Shown: positions 35,171 to 51,844, counted from the stretch's first letter. The stretch: DNA of 64,000 nucleotides from Methylosinus sp. LW4 (GCF_000379125.1 NZ_KB900626.1:3470023-3534022), one strand, 5' to 3'. Notes: a model not told the origin generated them from the sequence alone. A program made the numbers and translations.

Positions 35171-35201
35171 GGGCGCGTTTTCCCGGGGCCTGAATTTCCG
35201 C

Positions 35202-35230
35202 TTGGCGGCCCCGCCTTACTCGATTATAAG
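35202..35230 (+). promoter_or_regulatory. Predicted promoter of secE-nusG(-rplKA)
   Basis: TTGGCG (35202-35207) and TATAAG (35225-35230) are exactly 17 bases apart, 117 bases upstream of secE. Good sigma-70-type match for a highly expressed cluster. Confidence 0.65.
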
Positions 35231-35346
35231 CACCAGATGCGTGGCGCGCGGCCTGGGGTCTCGCGCCGCGACTGTTTTGTGGCGCGCCTCGACGAGTTCT
35301 GGGGCTGCGGTCCTCGGCTCGGTGAAACATCACGGCTCGGTGAAGC

Positions 35347-35538
35347 ATGGCCAATCCGTTTCAGTTCCTGCAAGAAGTGCGCTCGGAGGCGAGCAAGGTC
35401 GTGTGGCCGACCCGCCGCGAGACCTTGATCACCTCTGGCCTGGTGGTCCTCATGGTGCTGGCCGCGAGCATTTTCTTCGTCGTCGTCGATCAGGGGCTTC
35501 GCGTCGCCGTCGGCCTGCTGCTGCGGATCGGCCAGTAA
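35347..35538 (+). CDS. secE: Preprotein translocase subunit SecE
   Basis: 63 residues, the short single-helix SecE form. The amphipathic segment FLQEVRSEASKVVWPTRRET precedes one membrane helix (TSGLVVLMVLAASIFFVVVDQGL). SecE clamps SecY in the inner-membrane SecYEG channel. It sits 60 bases before nusG, the conserved secE-nusG-rplK-rplA order. Unlike many relatives, no tRNA-Trp or tuf gene is found upstream. Confidence 0.96.
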   Translation: MANPFQFLQEVRSEASKVVWPTRRETLITSGLVVLMVLAASIFFVVVDQGLRVAVGLLLRIGQ

Positions 35539-35598
35539 GGCCGGGAACCCGCCGGCGCGCCGATCGTCGAGAGCGAAAATTTTGGAGCTTGTCGCGCC

Positions 35599-36129
35599 GT
35601 GAGCATGCGCTGGTATATCGTCCACGCCTATTCGAACTTCGAGAAGAAGGTCGCCGACTCCATTCGCGAGGGCGCCGCGCAGCGCAATCTCACCGATCAG
35701 TTCGAGGAGATTCTCGTGCCGACCGAGCAGGTCGTCGAGGTGCGCCGCGGCCGTAAGGTCAGCTCGGAGCGCAAATTCTTCCCCGGCTATGTGCTGGTGA
35801 AATGCGACCTCTCCGACCAGGTCTTCTCGCTCATCAAGAACACGCCGAAAGTCACCGGCTTCCTCGGCGCCGACAATAAGCCCATGCCGATCAGCGAGGC
35901 GGAGGCGATGCGCATCAAAGGCCAGGTGGCCGATGGCGTCGAGCGCCCCAAGCCTTCCATCTCTTTCGAGATCGGCGAGACGGTCCGCGTCGCCGACGGT
36001 CCCTTCGCCTCCTTCAACGGCGTGGTGGAAGAGGTCGACGACGCCCGCTCGCGGCTCAAGGTGGCGGTGTCCATCTTCGGACGGCCGACGCCTGTGGAGC
36101 TGGAATTCGCGCAGGTGGAGAAGGTTTGA
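35599..36129 (+). CDS. nusG: Transcription termination/antitermination factor NusG
   Basis: 176 residues with an NGN domain (MRWYIVHAYSNFEKKVADSI; FFPGYVLVKCDL) and a C-terminal KOW domain (GETVRVADGPFASFNGVVEEVD). NusG binds RNA polymerase to reduce pausing and links it to Rho or to ribosomal protein S10. The start is GTG 35599; ATG 35605 two codons later is possible. The 184-base gap to rplK carries a hairpin. Confidence 0.97.
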   Translation: MSMRWYIVHAYSNFEKKVADSIREGAAQRNLTDQFEEILVPTEQVVEVRRGRKVSSERKFFPGYVLVKCDLSDQVFSLIKNTPKVTGFLGADNKPMPISEAEAMRIKGQVADGVERPKPSISFEIGETVRVADGPFASFNGVVEEVDDARSRLKVAVSIFGRPTPVELEFAQVEKV

Positions 36130-36174
36130 CGGATCGCTGAGGAGCCGGAAGGCTCGCGATCAAATTCGGAGAAT

Positions 36175-36195
36175 CCTTCCCCCAGCGGGGGAAGG
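36175..36195. terminator. Hairpin between nusG and rplK
   Basis: CCTTCCCCC-AGC-GGGGGAAGG, a 9-bp perfect stem preceded by T and followed by A residues, so it has no T run on the plus strand. It could be a partial terminator or a stability element rather than a full stop, given the gene order. Confidence 0.45.
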
Positions 36196-36313
36196 AAAAA
36201 GCCGTGGCGGGCGCGCCCCTGTCGCCAGGGGGATCACGCGTCGGACCACGAACTGCAACCGGCGGCTCGGGGCGCGGAAGCGCGCCGGGGCCGCTCAATG
36301 TTGGAGATGAGAC

Positions 36314-36742
36314 ATGGCGAAGAAAATCGCCGGCTACATCAAGCTGCAAGTGCCGGCGGGCGCGGCCAATCCGTCGCCGCCGATCGGTCCCGCGCTCGGT
36401 CAGCGCGGCCTCAACATCATGGAATTCTGCAAGGCCTTCAACGCCAAGACGGCGCAGATGGAGAAGGGGACGCCCATCCCCGTCATCATCACGGCCTTTC
36501 AGGACCGCTCCTTCACCTTCGAGCTGAAGCAGCCGCCGGTCTCCTACTTCCTGAAGCAGGCGGCGGGCGTCAAATCGGGCTCGAAGACGACCGGACGCGG
36601 CTTCGTCGGCCAAGTCACCCGGGCGCAGATTCGCGAGATCGCCGCGAAGAAGCTGCAGGACCTCAACACGACGTCGATCGAGTCGGCCGCGTCGATGATC
36701 GAGGGCTCCGCCCGTTCCATCGGCCTCGAAGTGGTGGGGTGA
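36314..36742 (+). CDS. rplK: 50S ribosomal protein L11
   Basis: 142 residues. Signatures are [24 protein letters not shown] with the proline-rich linker binding 23S rRNA, and [20 protein letters not shown] in the C-terminal domain. L11 forms part of the GTPase-associated centre and is needed for RelA-dependent stringent signalling. rplA starts four bases after the stop. GGAGATGAG precedes the ATG. Confidence 0.98.
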   Translation: MAKKIAGYIKLQVPAGAANPSPPIGPALGQRGLNIMEFCKAFNAKTAQMEKGTPIPVIITAFQDRSFTFELKQPPVSYFLKQAAGVKSGSKTTGRGFVGQVTRAQIREIAAKKLQDLNTTSIESAASMIEGSARSIGLEVVG

Positions 36743-36746
36743 GATC

Positions 36747-37451
36747 ATGGCCCATATCGGAAAACGCATCGCCAAGGCGCGTCAGGCCGTCGAGCGCACC
36801 AAGCTCTACCCGGTCGAGGAAGCGATCAAGCTGGTTCGCGCCAACGCCACCGCGAAATTCGACGAGTCGATCGAGATCGCGATGAATCTCGGCGTCGACC
36901 CCAAGCATGCGGACCAGATGGTGCGCGGTGTGGTCAATCTGCCGAACGGCACCGGCCGCACGCTGCGCGTCGCCGTCTTCGCCCGCGGTCCCAAGGCCGA
37001 TGAGGCCAAGGCCGCCGGCGCCGATATCGTCGGCGCCGAGGATCTCGTCACCATCGTCCAGGGCGGCACGATCGAGTTCGATCGCTGCATCGCCACCCCG
37101 GAGCTGATGCCGCTGGTCGGCCGCCTCGGCAAGGTGCTCGGCCCGCGCGGCCTGATGCCCAACCCCAAGGTCGGCACGGTGACGATGGACGTCGCCGGCG
37201 CGGTGAAGGCCTCCAAGGGCGGCGCCGTCGAGTTCCGCGTCGAGAAGGCCGGCATTGTGCAGGGCACGGTGGGCAAGACCTCCTTCGAGGAGGGCAAGCT
37301 CGCCGAGAATATCCGCGCCTTCGTGGATGCGGTCGCCAAGGCCAAGCCCGCCGGCTCCAAGGGCACCTATATCCAGCGCGTGGCGCTCAGCTCCACCCAG
37401 GGGCCCGGCGTCAAGGTGGATGTGGCGACGCTCGGCGCGACGCAGGCGTGA
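36747..37451 (+). CDS. rplA: 50S ribosomal protein L1
   Basis: 234 residues. Motifs: [21 protein letters not shown] at the start, [22 protein letters not shown], and [20 protein letters not shown], the L1 hallmark. L1 forms the mobile stalk near the E site and represses its own L11-L1 operon in many bacteria. A short stem (37460-37475, GGCTCG-CGAT-CGAGCC) follows the stop. Confidence 0.98.
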   Translation: MAHIGKRIAKARQAVERTKLYPVEEAIKLVRANATAKFDESIEIAMNLGVDPKHADQMVRGVVNLPNGTGRTLRVAVFARGPKADEAKAAGADIVGAEDLVTIVQGGTIEFDRCIATPELMPLVGRLGKVLGPRGLMPNPKVGTVTMDVAGAVKASKGGAVEFRVEKAGIVQGTVGKTSFEEGKLAENIRAFVDAVAKAKPAGSKGTYIQRVALSSTQGPGVKVDVATLGATQA

Positions 37452-37490
37452 TGCGCGGCGGCTCGCGATCGAGCCGTCGACGCTACGAGA

Positions 37491-38111
37491 TTATCGACGC
37501 GAGGGATCATCCTCTCGCGTCGAGCCTTCCGCTCCCCCTTCATAGACGGTGAAGCGCGGCCGTCTCTGCAGATCGCGCGTCGGCGTTCCGGGCGCGAGAG
37601 GCAAAACCAGCGCCGTTTCCTCGCCGAGCACGCGCAGCGACACGATATTCAGCGCCTCGACCGGCGTGCGCCCGAGCCATAGCGGCCGCTCGCCGGGCGC
37701 GAGGGAGCCGAGAACGCGCGCATGTGTTTTTCCGAAGTAGCGGATCGGCAGGAGCAAGAGCTCGAAATCGACGATTTCGATCCCTCCGACCAGAAAACCC
37801 TTGGCTCCGGCGATGACAGGGGTCGTGTCGTCCGTGACGATGCGCAGGATCGTTTTCACATCCTCGCGCCCGGACTCGCTCCATATTCCGAGAAAAGAAC
37901 GGCTCCTCCGCTCGGGCGGCCAAAAGGCGCCGACGCGCGCGCCGCAGAGTCCGGCCGGAACGAAATAGCTCAGCTCCGTCTCGATGACGAAGGCGTCCGA
38001 AAGCGTGACGAAGGCTTTCGCCAAATCCATCGTGTGGCAGTCGGGGGCGGCGCGCTCGCCTCTGAGCCCCCTCCAATATTCGTATAAAATTCTGTTGGCT
38101 GGATATCTCAT
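37491..38111 (-). CDS. PAS_5-type PAS domain protein
   Basis: 206 residues. The N-terminal signature NRILYEYWRGLRGERAAPDCHTMD matches the PAS_5 family, which is common in alphaproteobacteria and mostly unstudied. The domain continues through VIETELSYFVPAGLCGARVGA and FGKTHARVLGSLAPGERPLW. No output domain is present. It interrupts the rplKA-rplJL cluster on the opposite strand, a location not expected for this conserved region. Confidence 0.8.
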   Translation of the reverse strand: MRYPANRILYEYWRGLRGERAAPDCHTMDLAKAFVTLSDAFVIETELSYFVPAGLCGARVGAFWPPERRSRSFLGIWSESGREDVKTILRIVTDDTTPVIAGAKGFLVGGIEIVDFELLLLPIRYFGKTHARVLGSLAPGERPLWLGRTPVEALNIVSLRVLGEETALVLPLAPGTPTRDLQRRPRFTVYEGGAEGSTREDDPSRR

Positions 38112-38680
38112 GCCGCCTCCCGCCCATCGAACGAATCCCCCCGCCCCTCGGGTGTCCGTGCGCGGCTATGTCTTCGGGTCGACGGGCCTGGCGGTCTGCG
38201 GCAAAACCGCGGCGCAACGCCTGAAATGATCGAAACCGCCGCGCGCTCTCGAGCGCGCCGCGCGAAGCCGCGCGCCGCGCCGGAGCGCGAGTTTCGACAA
38301 TTCATGTGTTCGAACAAGCATTTTCGCCAAATGATCCGCGGGAAAGATTCGAGGTGAACAGAACGTCTTTTTTTCGCTATGATGCGAAAGCATCGCTATT
38401 GTCTGAATTGCGAGACTCAAAATGTTCGAAAAGCCCTGCGCGCGAGGCGGCATTGTCGATCGAGGACTCCTCGCGGCGCGTAGCAGCGGTCTCGAGAACC
38501 TCAACGAGGCGCTGCGCCGGGCTCTCGGTCACTCGATCATCGGTTTCGTCATCGCATTCGGCTTTGCGAAGATCGCCTATGTCGAAGCTCGAGCGATCCT
38601 CCTGGAGAGTCGCGGCTTTTTCAGGGCTGGACCCTAGCTTTGACGCAGGGCGCGCAGGCGGGCCGGGGCAAAATTTTTGC
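38112..38680. other. Non-coding stretch between the PAS_5 gene and the rplJL promoter
   Basis: About 570 bases with no gene I can support. Short frames such as 38422-38637 (71 codons) lack a ribosome site and homology. A small GATGC-GAAA-GCATC hairpin lies near 38380-38400, in the AT-richest part. Confidence 0.5.
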
Positions 38681-38709
38681 TTGGCAAACGTCGTGGCCGC
38701 CTTTAATAA
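38681..38709 (+). promoter_or_regulatory. Predicted rplJL(-rpoBC) promoter
   Basis: TTGGCA (38681-38686) and TAATAA (38704-38709) are 17 bases apart in a local AT-rich spot. This is the best sigma-70-type match in the 1-kb gap and would give a leader of about 460 bases before rplJ. Confidence 0.65.
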
Positions 38710-39039
38710 GGCCTTTCCGGGGTCGGCCAGCGTTCGCGACCCCGTTTTCAGATATCAGCTTCCGTCGAACCGAGTCCCCAGATGCGGGAGAAGGCGAGAC
38801 GGTGGATAGGCCGGCGGACCCGGGGGAGATTCCTCGCGTCCCGTCCGGCCATGTCCTGTCCGAGACTGCCGGCGCCTGTCCGAGGCTCACCCCGAGGACG
38901 GCTCAATCGGCTCGCTGGACGGCGGAGCCCTCCGCCCCCGACGAGCGGCCTGCATAGACGGGGAAGACCGGAATTGTAGGGCCGGCGCGGCGCTTTTCAA
39001 AGCTCGCGCGCGGTCTTTCGAATTTGGTTGGCGCCCCTC

Positions 39040-39173
39040 TGATCCGAGGCGAGGCCGTTTCGGCCTCAGCCGAGGGGACAGGATCTACGGCGCCGTCGTT
39101 CCCGCCGCTCCCGCGGCGATGCGACGGCTCATCGCAACGGCGGGGCTCGTCCCCGCTCGAGGAGAGAGCAACC
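39040..39173 (+). promoter_or_regulatory. Structured rplJ leader, candidate L10-binding site
   Basis: The leader contains the hairpin GAGGCCG-TTT-CGGCCTC nested in a larger CCTCTG...CCGAGGGG arm, followed by further GC-rich stems up to the ribosome site. In other bacteria L10 or the L10(L12)4 complex binds this leader to repress translation. Assignment here rests on position and foldability only. Confidence 0.4.
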
Positions 39174-39695
39174 GTGGACAGAGCGGAGAAAAAGCAAGCC
39201 GTCGCGGCGCTGAACGAGGTCTTTGCGAAGACCCCGGTCGTCGTCGTGGCGCATTACTCCGGCCTGACCGTCGCCCAGATGCAGAAGCTGCGCAAGCAGG
39301 CTCGTGAATCTGGCGCGTCCGTGCAGGTCGCCAAGAACCGCCTCGCCAAAATCGCTCTCGACGGCACGAGCGTCGCCTCCATCGGCCCCCTTCTCAAGGG
39401 GCCGACCCTGATCGCCTATTCGGACGATCCGGTGGCGGCGCCCAAGGTGGCCGCAGCCTTCGCCAAGGATCACGACAAATTCGTCATCCTCGGCGGCGCG
39501 CTCGGCGCCCAAGCCCTCGACCCCGACGGTGTGAAGTCGCTCGCGACTCTCCCGTCGCTCGACGAACTGCGCGCAAAGCTCGTGGGCCTCATCCAGGCTC
39601 CCGCGACCAAGCTGGCGCAGCTCACGACCGCTCCGGCCTCGAAGCTGGCGCGCGTGGTCCAGGCCTATGCCGACAAAGACGCGAACGCGGCCTGA
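39174..39695 (+). CDS. rplJ: 50S ribosomal protein L10
   Basis: 173 residues beginning [17 protein letters not shown] when read from GTG 39174, which has GGAGAG seven bases before it; the frame is open further upstream but homology begins here. RNA-binding part: [21 protein letters not shown] and [13 protein letters not shown]. The C-terminal helix ([15 protein letters not shown]) binds L7/L12 dimers. It anchors the ribosomal stalk. rplL follows 52 bases later. Confidence 0.97.
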   Translation: MDRAEKKQAVAALNEVFAKTPVVVVAHYSGLTVAQMQKLRKQARESGASVQVAKNRLAKIALDGTSVASIGPLLKGPTLIAYSDDPVAAPKVAAAFAKDHDKFVILGGALGAQALDPDGVKSLATLPSLDELRAKLVGLIQAPATKLAQLTTAPASKLARVVQAYADKDANAA

Positions 39696-39747
39696 CAGGC
39701 GGCGCAAATCCAACCAAGCAGAACCAAATTCGAAGGACTGAAGCAAC

Positions 39748-40125
39748 ATGGCTAATCTCGAAAAGATCGTCGAAGACCTGTCGAGCCTGACCGTGCTCGA
39801 GGCCGCCGAGCTGGCGAAGCTCCTCGAGGAGAAGTGGGGCGTTTCGGCCGCCGCCGCCGTCGCGGTGGCCGCCGCTCCGGGCGCCGCCGCCGCCGCGGCC
39901 CCGGTCGAGGAGAAGACCGAGTTCAACGTCATTCTGGCCGCCGCCGGCGACAAGAAGATCGAGGTCATCAAGGAGGTCCGCGCGATCACCGGCCTCGGCC
40001 TCAAGGAGGCCAAGGATCTGGTCGAGGGCGCTCCCAAGCCGGTCAAGGAAGGCGCTTCCAAGGACGAGGCCGAGAAGATCAAGGCCGCCCTCGAGAAGGT
40101 CGGCGCCAAGGTCGAGCTCAAGTAA
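39748..40125 (+). CDS. rplL: 50S ribosomal protein L7/L12
   Basis: 125 residues. The N-terminal dimerisation helices ([23 protein letters not shown]) lead into an Ala-rich hinge ([22 protein letters not shown]) and the C-terminal factor-binding domain ([27 protein letters not shown]). L7/L12 recruits translational GTPases. A strong terminator-like hairpin follows, though rpoB continues on the same strand. Confidence 0.98.
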   Translation: MANLEKIVEDLSSLTVLEAAELAKLLEEKWGVSAAAAVAVAAAPGAAAAAAPVEEKTEFNVILAAAGDKKIEVIKEVRAITGLGLKEAKDLVEGAPKPVKEGASKDEAEKIKAALEKVGAKVELK

Positions 40126-40136
40126 GACGAAAATTC

Positions 40137-40168
40137 CCCTCTCCCGCCCCATGGCGGGAGAGGGTTTT
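40137..40168 (+). terminator. Terminator/attenuator after rplL
   Basis: A 12-bp perfect stem (40137-40148 with 40153-40164) closes a CCAT loop and is followed by TTTT. In other bacteria a partial terminator between rplL and rpoB lets ribosomal protein output exceed that of RNA polymerase; this hairpin is in the same place. Confidence 0.75.
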
Positions 40169-40186
40169 CGGCACGTGTGACCAGGA

Positions 40187-40253
40187 GCGAATGGCGAATA
40201 GCGAATAGCGAAAAGACATTGGTCCTTTCGCTATTCGCAACTCGCTATTCGCT
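40187..40253. repeat. GCGAATA inverted repeat upstream of rpoB
   Basis: Left arm: repeated GCGAATAGCGAAT units (from about 40188). Right arm: TTTCGCTATTCGC and CTCGCTATTCGC (about 40226-40252). They would fold into a long AT-richer stem 26-90 bases before the rpoB start. The AT content contrasts with its surroundings. Confidence 0.75.
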
Positions 40254-40278
40254 TTCAATAAGAGGATCGAGAGGCGAC

Positions 40279-44424
<4,146 letters not shown>

Positions 44425-44437
44425 AGCCGCCATTCTT

Positions 44438-44577
44438 CCTTCTCCCGCAGGGCGGGAGAAGGCGGCCCTCGCGTCAGCGAGGGTCGGATGAGGGCCGGCG
44501 CCGCTCGCGCGAGCCTTGAAGGACCCTCACCCGACCCGGCGTCGCCGGGCCACCCTCTCCCGCAAGCGGGAGAGGGG
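44438..44577. repeat. Mosaic palindromic element between rpoB and rpoC
   Basis: Nested stems: CTTCTCCCGC/GCGGGAGAAG at 44438-44462, CCCTCGC/GCGAGGG just after, a complementary AGGGCC / GACCC arm pair, and CCCTCTCCCGC-AA-GCGGGAGAGGG at 44553-44576. The arrangement is like intergenic mosaic palindromes of Rhizobiales. A shorter cousin is the rplL terminator; a larger one is at 62678-62802. Confidence 0.75.
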
Positions 44578-44659
44578 CGCGCACCGAGGTTTATGGGCGC
44601 GACGGACAAAGATGGCGAGCCCAGCCGCTTCATCCGTCCTGCGTCTCTAGGAGAAGACC

Positions 44660-48850
<4,191 letters not shown>

Positions 48851-48864
48851 GGCGAGGGGTCTTG

Positions 48865-48890
48865 TCCCTCTCCTCCAAAGAGGAGAGGGA
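48865..48890. terminator. First hairpin after rpoC
   Basis: TCCCTCTCCTC-CAAA-GAGGAGAGGGA, an 11-bp perfect stem 15 bases after the stop codon, without a T run. Confidence 0.5.
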
Positions 48891-48907
48891 GAGGCCCGAG
48901 CAAAATG

Positions 48908-48937
48908 AAAAAGGCCGCCAGCGATGGCGGCCTTTTT
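48908..48937. terminator. Strong bidirectional terminator after rpoC
   Basis: AAAAAGGCCGCC-AGCGAT-GGCGGCCTTTTT, a 12-bp perfect stem ending in five T residues on either strand. It ends the rpoBC transcript and could also serve the minus-strand gene that stops at 49215. Confidence 0.85.
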
Positions 48938-48990
48938 CATTCCGTATCATACTGCTTCCGACCGATTGCTTCGGCGCGGCGAACACAATC

Positions 48991-49042
48991 CCTTCGTCCT
49001 GAGGCGCTTTTTGCGGCACGCAAAAAGCCTCGAAGGACGATC
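48991..49042. repeat. Dispersed CTGAGG / CTCGAAGGA element, copy 2
   Basis: CCTTCGTCCTGAGGCGC, a TTTTTGCG...CGCAAAAA stem, then GCCTCGAAGGACGATCC. Nearly the same as the copy at 56678-56730, including flanking ACAATCCC. The surrounding 48938-49214 stretch contains no gene that I can support. Confidence 0.8.
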
Positions 49043-49214
49043 CAGCCCACACAGCGGCGACCCGTCGAGACCCCGGCACCCAAGTCGGGCAAGCCCGACT
49101 TGGTAAACCCGAGATCGATGCGGGCTCCTCAGGGCGAGGGATGGATGGTTCATCCGAATGGATCGATCGGAAGTCGTATCAGGGGCTTTTCGACAGGATT
49201 CGAACCACGCAAGC

Positions 49215-50072
49215 TCAGCGCTTCTTTTTGCCGCCGGCTTCCGCTGTCTTCTTGAAGCCGTTCGCCAGCTCTGTGCCGAGCGTGAGCGCGCGCGCTTCCG
49301 TCACGCGCAATGCGCAATAGCCGAAATCCGCCTCCTGGGCGTATGAGCGGCAAATCTCCTCGCGGCGCGCGGAAAAGCCGGCCTGCTCGCGGACGAGCTC
49401 CTTGCGCTGGGCCTTCTCGGATTTCATCTTGTCGTAGAGCGCTTTGTAGTCGTTGCGCACCGTCTGCTCGATGCGGGCGCGCATGGTCAGCATCTCTTCG
49501 GCGCGCTTGGGGTCGAGCTCGCCGGCGCCCATGCCCCACAGGCCATTGGGGTCGGCGCGACAATCGGCCTGCTTCAGCTCGCACGCCCTGCCGTCGGAGC
49601 TCGCCAGAATCGCGCCGTCCAGCGCGTCGAAGCTGAAGGGGCAGGCCGGAAATTCCACCTCGAAGCGACGAAGCCCGCTGCTCGTTTGACGCAGCGCCAG
49701 GCGCAATGGCTCGGACACCTCGATCCGGCAGGTCTCGCCAGAGCGCGTCAGCCGATCGCCCACGAGCGACAGCCGCGCCACCTCGAGCGCGCCGCCACGC
49801 CTCTGCAGCTCGATCGAGCCGCGCGCCTCGCCATCCTGATAGAGGACGCGGCCGACAATCGTCTCCTCGCTCGGCGGCTTGGGCGCGACAGGCGTCACGG
49901 CGGCGCGCGGCTTGGGCTTGGCGCCCGGCTCGACGGGGGCCGCGACAGAACCCGCCGGCGCCGGCGCGACCGCGCCCGGCAGCGCCATCTGAGCGATGGC
50001 GCCGGTCGTGGCGGGGAGCGCCGAAAGAAGCGCCGCGCTGGAGAGAATCGCGCGGAGAGAGACGATGGACAT
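49215..50072 (-). CDS. Hypothetical exported protein
   Basis: 285 residues from ATG 50072, with a signal peptide (MSIVSLRAILSSAALLSALPATTGAIAQ) and a Pro/Ala-rich linker. The middle has a beta-rich part with cysteines (GETCRIEVSEPLRLAL; EFPACPFSFDALDGAIL; RACELKQADCRADPNGLWGMG). The C-terminus is a charged helical region (MRARIEQTVRNDYKALYDKMKSEKAQRKELVREQ) ending in Lys residues. I do not recognise the family. Likely periplasmic. It faces rpoC and is separated from it by the terminator and a repeat. Confidence 0.7.
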   Translation of the reverse strand: MSIVSLRAILSSAALLSALPATTGAIAQMALPGAVAPAPAGSVAAPVEPGAKPKPRAAVTPVAPKPPSEETIVGRVLYQDGEARGSIELQRRGGALEVARLSLVGDRLTRSGETCRIEVSEPLRLALRQTSSGLRRFEVEFPACPFSFDALDGAILASSDGRACELKQADCRADPNGLWGMGAGELDPKRAEEMLTMRARIEQTVRNDYKALYDKMKSEKAQRKELVREQAGFSARREEICRSYAQEADFGYCALRVTEARALTLGTELANGFKKTAEAGGKKKR

Positions 50073-50139
50073 GAAAGACAACAAAGACTGAAAGACGCGG
50101 CCTCGGCAAGTGCGGATCGAGGCCCCGCCCGAAGCCGCG

Positions 50140-50679
50140 TCAGCGCGGCGCCAGCACCATGATCATCTGCCGGCCTTCCATGGAGGGCTCGAGCTCGACC
50201 TTGGCGATAGTCGCCGTCTCCGCCTTGACGCGCGTCATCAGACGGTAGCCGATATCCTGATGCGCGATCTCGCGACCACGAAAACGCAATGTGACCTTGA
50301 CCTTGTCGCCCTCCTCGAAGAAGCGCTGCACGGCTTTCATCTTCACATCATAGTCGTGCTCGTCGATGCCGGGGCGGAGCTTGATCTCCTTGACCTCGAC
50401 GATCTTCTGCTTCTTGCGGGCCTCGGCGGCCTTTTTCTGCTCGAGAAATCGAAATCTGCCGTAATCGAGAATTTTGCAGACCGGCGGCTCGGAATTGGGC
50501 GCGATCTCGACGAGATCGAGCGCTGCCGTCTCCGCCAGAGAGAGGGCGTCGAGAAACGGAACCACGCCGTGGTTCTTGCCTTCCGAGTCGATCAGTTGCA
50601 CCTCGCGCGCGCGAATCTCCCGGTTGATGCGCGGACCCTCCTTCTGTGGGGCCGCGGTGCTCTTCATTGGACGGCGAAT
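50140..50679 (-). CDS. infC: Translation initiation factor IF-3, with ATT start
   Basis: 179 residues when started at ATT 50679, which has GGGAG seven bases upstream and gives [22 protein letters not shown], the usual alphaproteobacterial N-terminus. The longer frame to 50748 is not supported by homology. Motifs: [52 protein letters not shown] and [19 protein letters not shown]-3 checks start codons and rejects non-standard ones, so an ATT start gives self-repression, as known for E. coli infC (AUU). Confidence 0.96.
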   Translation of the reverse strand: MRRPMKSTAAPQKEGPRINREIRAREVQLIDSEGKNHGVVPFLDALSLAETAALDLVEIAPNSEPPVCKILDYGRFRFLEQKKAAEARKKQKIVEVKEIKLRPGIDEHDYDVKMKAVQRFFEEGDKVKVTLRFRGREIAHQDIGYRLMTRVKAETATIAKVELEPSMEGRQMIMVLAPR

Positions 50680-50868
50680 GGATGTTCTCCCTTCAGGATG
50701 AAATAGATCGTCTTCCGATCCGATCCGTTGCGCGAGAGAAAGCGGCATGAGCCGTCATTTCCCCCGGGGCTACCCGGCGGAGGGCCGACGCGGAAAGAAT
50801 CTCACTCTCCTCCGCGAAGTCAACCGTCGATATAGAACTATTCGCGGCGAGCCGCGCGAAATTCGTGC

Positions 50869-51096
50869 TCAACCGCAATCGGCGAAGGCGGGGCAGGAGG
50901 CGCCGCAGCCGCCCGCTCCGCCCATGGAGGCGCAGGAGGCTTCGGTCTCACCGCCGCTCGCCGGCTTGGCGATCAGCGAGAGCTGGCGCGTCAATTCGAC
51001 GCCGCCGCAGGCCGGACAGGCGGGAATTTCGTCCGAGCGCACCAATGTCTCGAATTCTTTGTCGCAGGAATTGCAGCTATAGGCGTAGAGCGGCAT
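50869..51096 (-). CDS. FmdB-family zinc ribbon protein
   Basis: 75 residues. It begins MPLYAYSCNSCDKEFETLV, with the C-x2-C pair CNSC and the second pair CPAC (CPACGGVEL), making a zinc ribbon. The tail is Gly/Cys-rich (GGAGGCGASCPAFADCG) as in many FmdB members. Named for a putative regulator of formamide-degradation genes, but most members are uncharacterised. Confidence 0.9.
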   Translation of the reverse strand: MPLYAYSCNSCDKEFETLVRSDEIPACPACGGVELTRQLSLIAKPASGGETEASCASMGGAGGCGASCPAFADCG

Positions 51097-51174
51097 TGAA
51101 ATCCTCGTCGCCGGAAGCGGATGTCGCGCGTTACATGCGCTCCCGATCAGGCCATTGCAAGCCGGGAGTCCCGC

Positions 51175-51792
51175 TCACGCGCCGCCCGCTTCGGCGAGGC
51201 GCAGCGCATAGGCGCGCACATCCTTCGGCCAATCGGCCATGATCGATTCGAATCGCGCCGCATCGCCGGCGAAGAGCGCGCGCAACGCCTCCTCATAGCC
51301 GGGAAGATTTCCCGCTATGGCGGAGAGAAAGCGATAGGCGGCCTCGCGCGCCTCGCGCTTATGGCTCTCCGCTCCGCCCTCACGTCGCGCGGTCTCGACC
51401 AGACGGCGCAGCGTCGCCGAAGCGCCGCCCGGCTGCGCGGCGAGCCAGTCCCAATGCCGCGGCAGCAGCGTGACCTCGCGCGCGACAACGCCGAGCTTGG
51501 GCCGTCCACGACCACGCGCGGCTTCCTCCGCGCCCTCCGTCGGAGCGGCGTCGCTGCGCTCTCTGCCGGGAGGAGCGGCGGCGAGCCGCGCGATGATCTC
51601 CGGCTTGGCGCCACGCAGATCGAGATCGACCACCTCGCCGGTGGCGTCGTCGAAAGTGAGGACATAGCCATCGGCCGCATCGGCGTTCTTCACCGCCAAG
51701 GCGACCTCGACCAGCGGACCGGAGGCGAGGATGCGGCCATCGGCGAAAGCGGCGCAGGGCCGCGACAGGCGGGAGAGAGCGTCTTTTTCCAT
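51175..51792 (-). CDS. DUF2239 family protein
   Basis: 205 residues. DUF2239 features: CAAFADGRILASGPL, VLTFDDATGEVVDLDLRG, a basic RGRGRPKLGVVAREVTLLPRHWDWL and EAREAAYRFLSAIAGNLPGYEEALRALFAGD. The GRPKLGVVAREVTLLPRHWDWL stretch looks like a DNA-binding ribbon-helix-helix variant (inferred). ATG 51792 is used instead of TTG 51798. A strong promoter with a repeated motif lies upstream. Confidence 0.85.
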   Translation of the reverse strand: MEKDALSRLSRPCAAFADGRILASGPLVEVALAVKNADAADGYVLTFDDATGEVVDLDLRGAKPEIIARLAAAPPGRERSDAAPTEGAEEAARGRGRPKLGVVAREVTLLPRHWDWLAAQPGGASATLRRLVETARREGGAESHKREAREAAYRFLSAIAGNLPGYEEALRALFAGDAARFESIMADWPKDVRAYALRLAEAGGA

Positions 51793-51798
51793 ACGCAA

Positions 51799-51844
51799 TT
51801 TATACCCAGGTTAAATTATCAGAGTCAATAATACCCGGAATAAA
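51799..51844 (-). promoter_or_regulatory. DUF2239 promoter with a repeated ATACCC motif
   Basis: On the minus strand TTGACT (51828-51823) and TATAAA (51804-51799) are 18 bases apart. Two 15-base direct repeats on the plus strand, TATACCCAGGTTAAA (51801-51815) and AATACCCGGAATAAA (51830-51844), 29 bases apart, cover the -10 box and the zone just upstream of -35. Likely an operator, perhaps for the encoded protein. Confidence 0.65.

Noticed and set aside
35171..35346. tRNA-Trp expected before secE
   Set aside because: No cloverleaf or CCA anticodon arm could be found; the stretch holds only a promoter and GC-rich stems.
38422..38637. 71-codon ORF in the rplA-rplJ gap
   Set aside because: No ribosome site, no recognisable domain, and composition similar to shadow frames nearby.
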